Shown one piece after another: positions 6,463 to 7,311 of a stretch of 7,311 bases of DNA. A program made the position numbers and the translations under genes. The DNA is from Treponema sp. (GTDB lineage: Bacteria > Spirochaetota > Spirochaetia > Treponematales > Breznakiellaceae). Positions within the stretch are counted from its first letter, which is position 1. Each line of letters starts with the position of its first letter. The stretch spans positions 1 through 7,311 of the forward strand of contig WRNF01000088.1 of the NCBI GenBank assembly GCA_009776715.1, given 5' to 3'. Under the pieces are notes generated by a model. That model had not been told where the DNA came from, searched no databases, and was given only the letters and a program-made list of their open reading frames with translations.

Positions 6463-7311
6463 TTACAGCGGGGGATCATCCGCGTTCATCGCGAAATAAA
6501 TGCTGTCGATTAAATAGGTGTTGGAATTCCATTCCCCAAAGGTTATATTGGAAATTCTGGCACCGGCATTGGCTGCCGGTATGACGATCACCGCCCATTG
6601 GCCTGCAACGGAAGCAGCCGGCACTGCGCCTATATTGGCATGATCGCTCCATCCGGAATTAATTCCAATGGGAGCGCGGTTAAAGTTAATCCAGAACGAG
6701 TTGTTGCCAGGATCTTTCAGCACAATGATCAAATAGTTATACCCCGCAGCATCAAAAACACCGCCTCCTTCGGGAGAAACAGTAACCGACCGGTTCCCGA
6801 CACTCGGCTCCCCGGACGAAGTAATGGACATCGCAAGGGCCTGGGAGTTAGCAGTGTATTCCCAATCGGAAGAGACAGTTTCTATCCGTGTAGCGCTGCC
6901 TTCTTTTACGCCTGCCAGCGTTTTGAAGTTGTGGTACATTTTTGGCAGAGTGCCGTATTTATAAACCCGCATGGCGGTATCCGACCTGCTAAGGCCGGAT
7001 CTGACAGCATAAGCTCTGACGGTTGTGGAAACTGACACTGTTATGGGGTTCTGGTATCTTGTTTCCGCACCGTTATTCAGTGTATACCATATCTCTGCGC
7101 CGGTATCCGGACAGTTCATAGCCAGGCTGAAGGGACCGGAAGGCCAGGATTCAGTGAACCCGAATACCGGCATGGCTGTTTTTCTAACTGTGTATTCAGC
7201 AATGGCCATTGGAGATGCGGCTCCGTCCTTAAAAGCCCTGGCCTTTACCAGAAAGGGTTTATCGGCAGGAAGGTCTATGCTTAAAGGGCCGGTGTACTGG
7301 GGGGAATCCTC
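6463..7311 (-). CDS. Secreted repeat protein with chitobiase/Fn3-associated repeats and a C-terminal carbohydrate-binding-like domain, 5' end cut off
   Basis: The frame is open to the right edge (first visible codon GAG at 7311-7309), so the ATG at 7209 is internal; 282 C-terminal residues are visible. Residues 1-42 are the end of one repeat (QYTGPLSIDLP, then VKARAFKDGAASPMAIAEYTV). Residues 47-118 are a full second repeat: PVFGF, TGAEIWYTLNNGAET, RYQNPITV, VRAYAVRSGLSRSD. This is the pattern of the chitobiase C-terminal/Fn3-associated domains (CHB_HEX_C type), which end many extracellular glycan-active proteins. From about 119 to the end is a different beta-rich module with YNYLIIVLKD, SFWINF, GQWAVIVIP and ISNITFGEWNSNTYLIDSIYF. 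It resembles jelly-roll carbohydrate-binding or CIA30-like domains, but that match is inferred. The N-terminal part, which could hold a catalytic domain or signal peptide, is outside the window. It lies 34 bases before the barrel gene, same strand. Confidence 0.78.
   Translation of the reverse strand, partial: EDSPQYTGPLSIDLPADKPFLVKARAFKDGAASPMAIAEYTVRKTAMPVFGFTESWPSGPFSLAMNCPDTGAEIWYTLNNGAETRYQNPITVSVSTTVRAYAVRSGLSRSDTAMRVYKYGTLPKMYHNFKTLAGVKEGSATRIETVSSDWEYTANSQALAMSITSSGEPSVGNRSVTVSPEGGGVFDAAGYNYLIIVLKDPGNNSFWINFNRAPIGINSGWSDHANIGAVPAASVAGQWAVIVIPAANAGARISNITFGEWNSNTYLIDSIYFAMNADDPPL
6562..6580. repeat. 7-bp inverted repeat inside the secreted repeat protein gene
   Basis: ACCGGCA (6562-6568) pairs with TGCCGGT (6574-6580) around a 5-base loop. 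It lies about 100 bases before the stop codon of the gene, in codons for an Ala-rich stretch (PAANAGA). It has no following T-run, and may be only a by-product of repeated GCC/GGC codons. Confidence 0.4.

Noticed and set aside
7207..7209. ATG at 7209 as the start of the secreted repeat protein
   Set aside because: Codons upstream are open to the window edge and encode the end of another Fn3-associated repeat (QYTGPLSI, VKARAFKDG).
1..7311. CRISPR arrays, tRNA/rRNA genes, insertion sequences, toxin-antitoxin pairs
   Set aside because: No regularly spaced repeats, no transposase-like protein, no terminal repeats, no tRNA-like cloverleaf and no small gene pairs were seen; the window is almost fully occupied by six genes.

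Overview
The window looks like chromosomal DNA of a spirochaete, most likely Treponema-like. The pointers are a compact alanyl-tRNA synthetase that ends right after its editing core, a ParE of the 'SPDDGIYVLLKE' type, a lipoprotein with a relaxed lipobox, and a secreted protein built from chitobiase/Fn3-associated repeats of the kind common in gut treponemes. The organism call is an inference from protein character, not from a marker gene. The ParE type is also typical of Bacteroidota.

Layout: at the left, on the + strand, is the 3' two thirds of alaS (cut by the window edge, stop at 1226). A hairpin at 1227-1258 separates it from everything else, which lies on the - strand and runs toward it. 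In order of transcription (right to left): a secreted repeat protein cut by the right edge (7311-6463); an outer-membrane-barrel-like protein (6428-5133); a lipoprotein (5126-4419); a cytoplasmic coiled-coil protein (4374-3199); and parE (3192-1276). No stretch over 300 bases lacks a gene. The longest gaps are 49, 44 and 34 bases.

The - strand genes seem to form two functional blocks. The first is an envelope block: a repeat/carbohydrate-binding-like secreted protein, a barrel and a lipoprotein, joined by gaps of 34 and 6 bases. The second is a chromosome-maintenance block: the coiled-coil protein and the topoisomerase IV B subunit, 6 bases apart. Between the blocks, in a 44-base gap, is a convincing sigma70-type promoter (TTGCAA, 16 nt, TATAAT). 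Its -10 box ends only 7 bases before the ATG of the coiled-coil gene, which has no Shine-Dalgarno sequence, so a leaderless transcript is predicted.

As candidates for something new, the envelope trio and the leaderless coiled-coil/parE pair deserve attention. Nothing in the window is a recognisable mobile element, CRISPR array, RNA gene or defence system.
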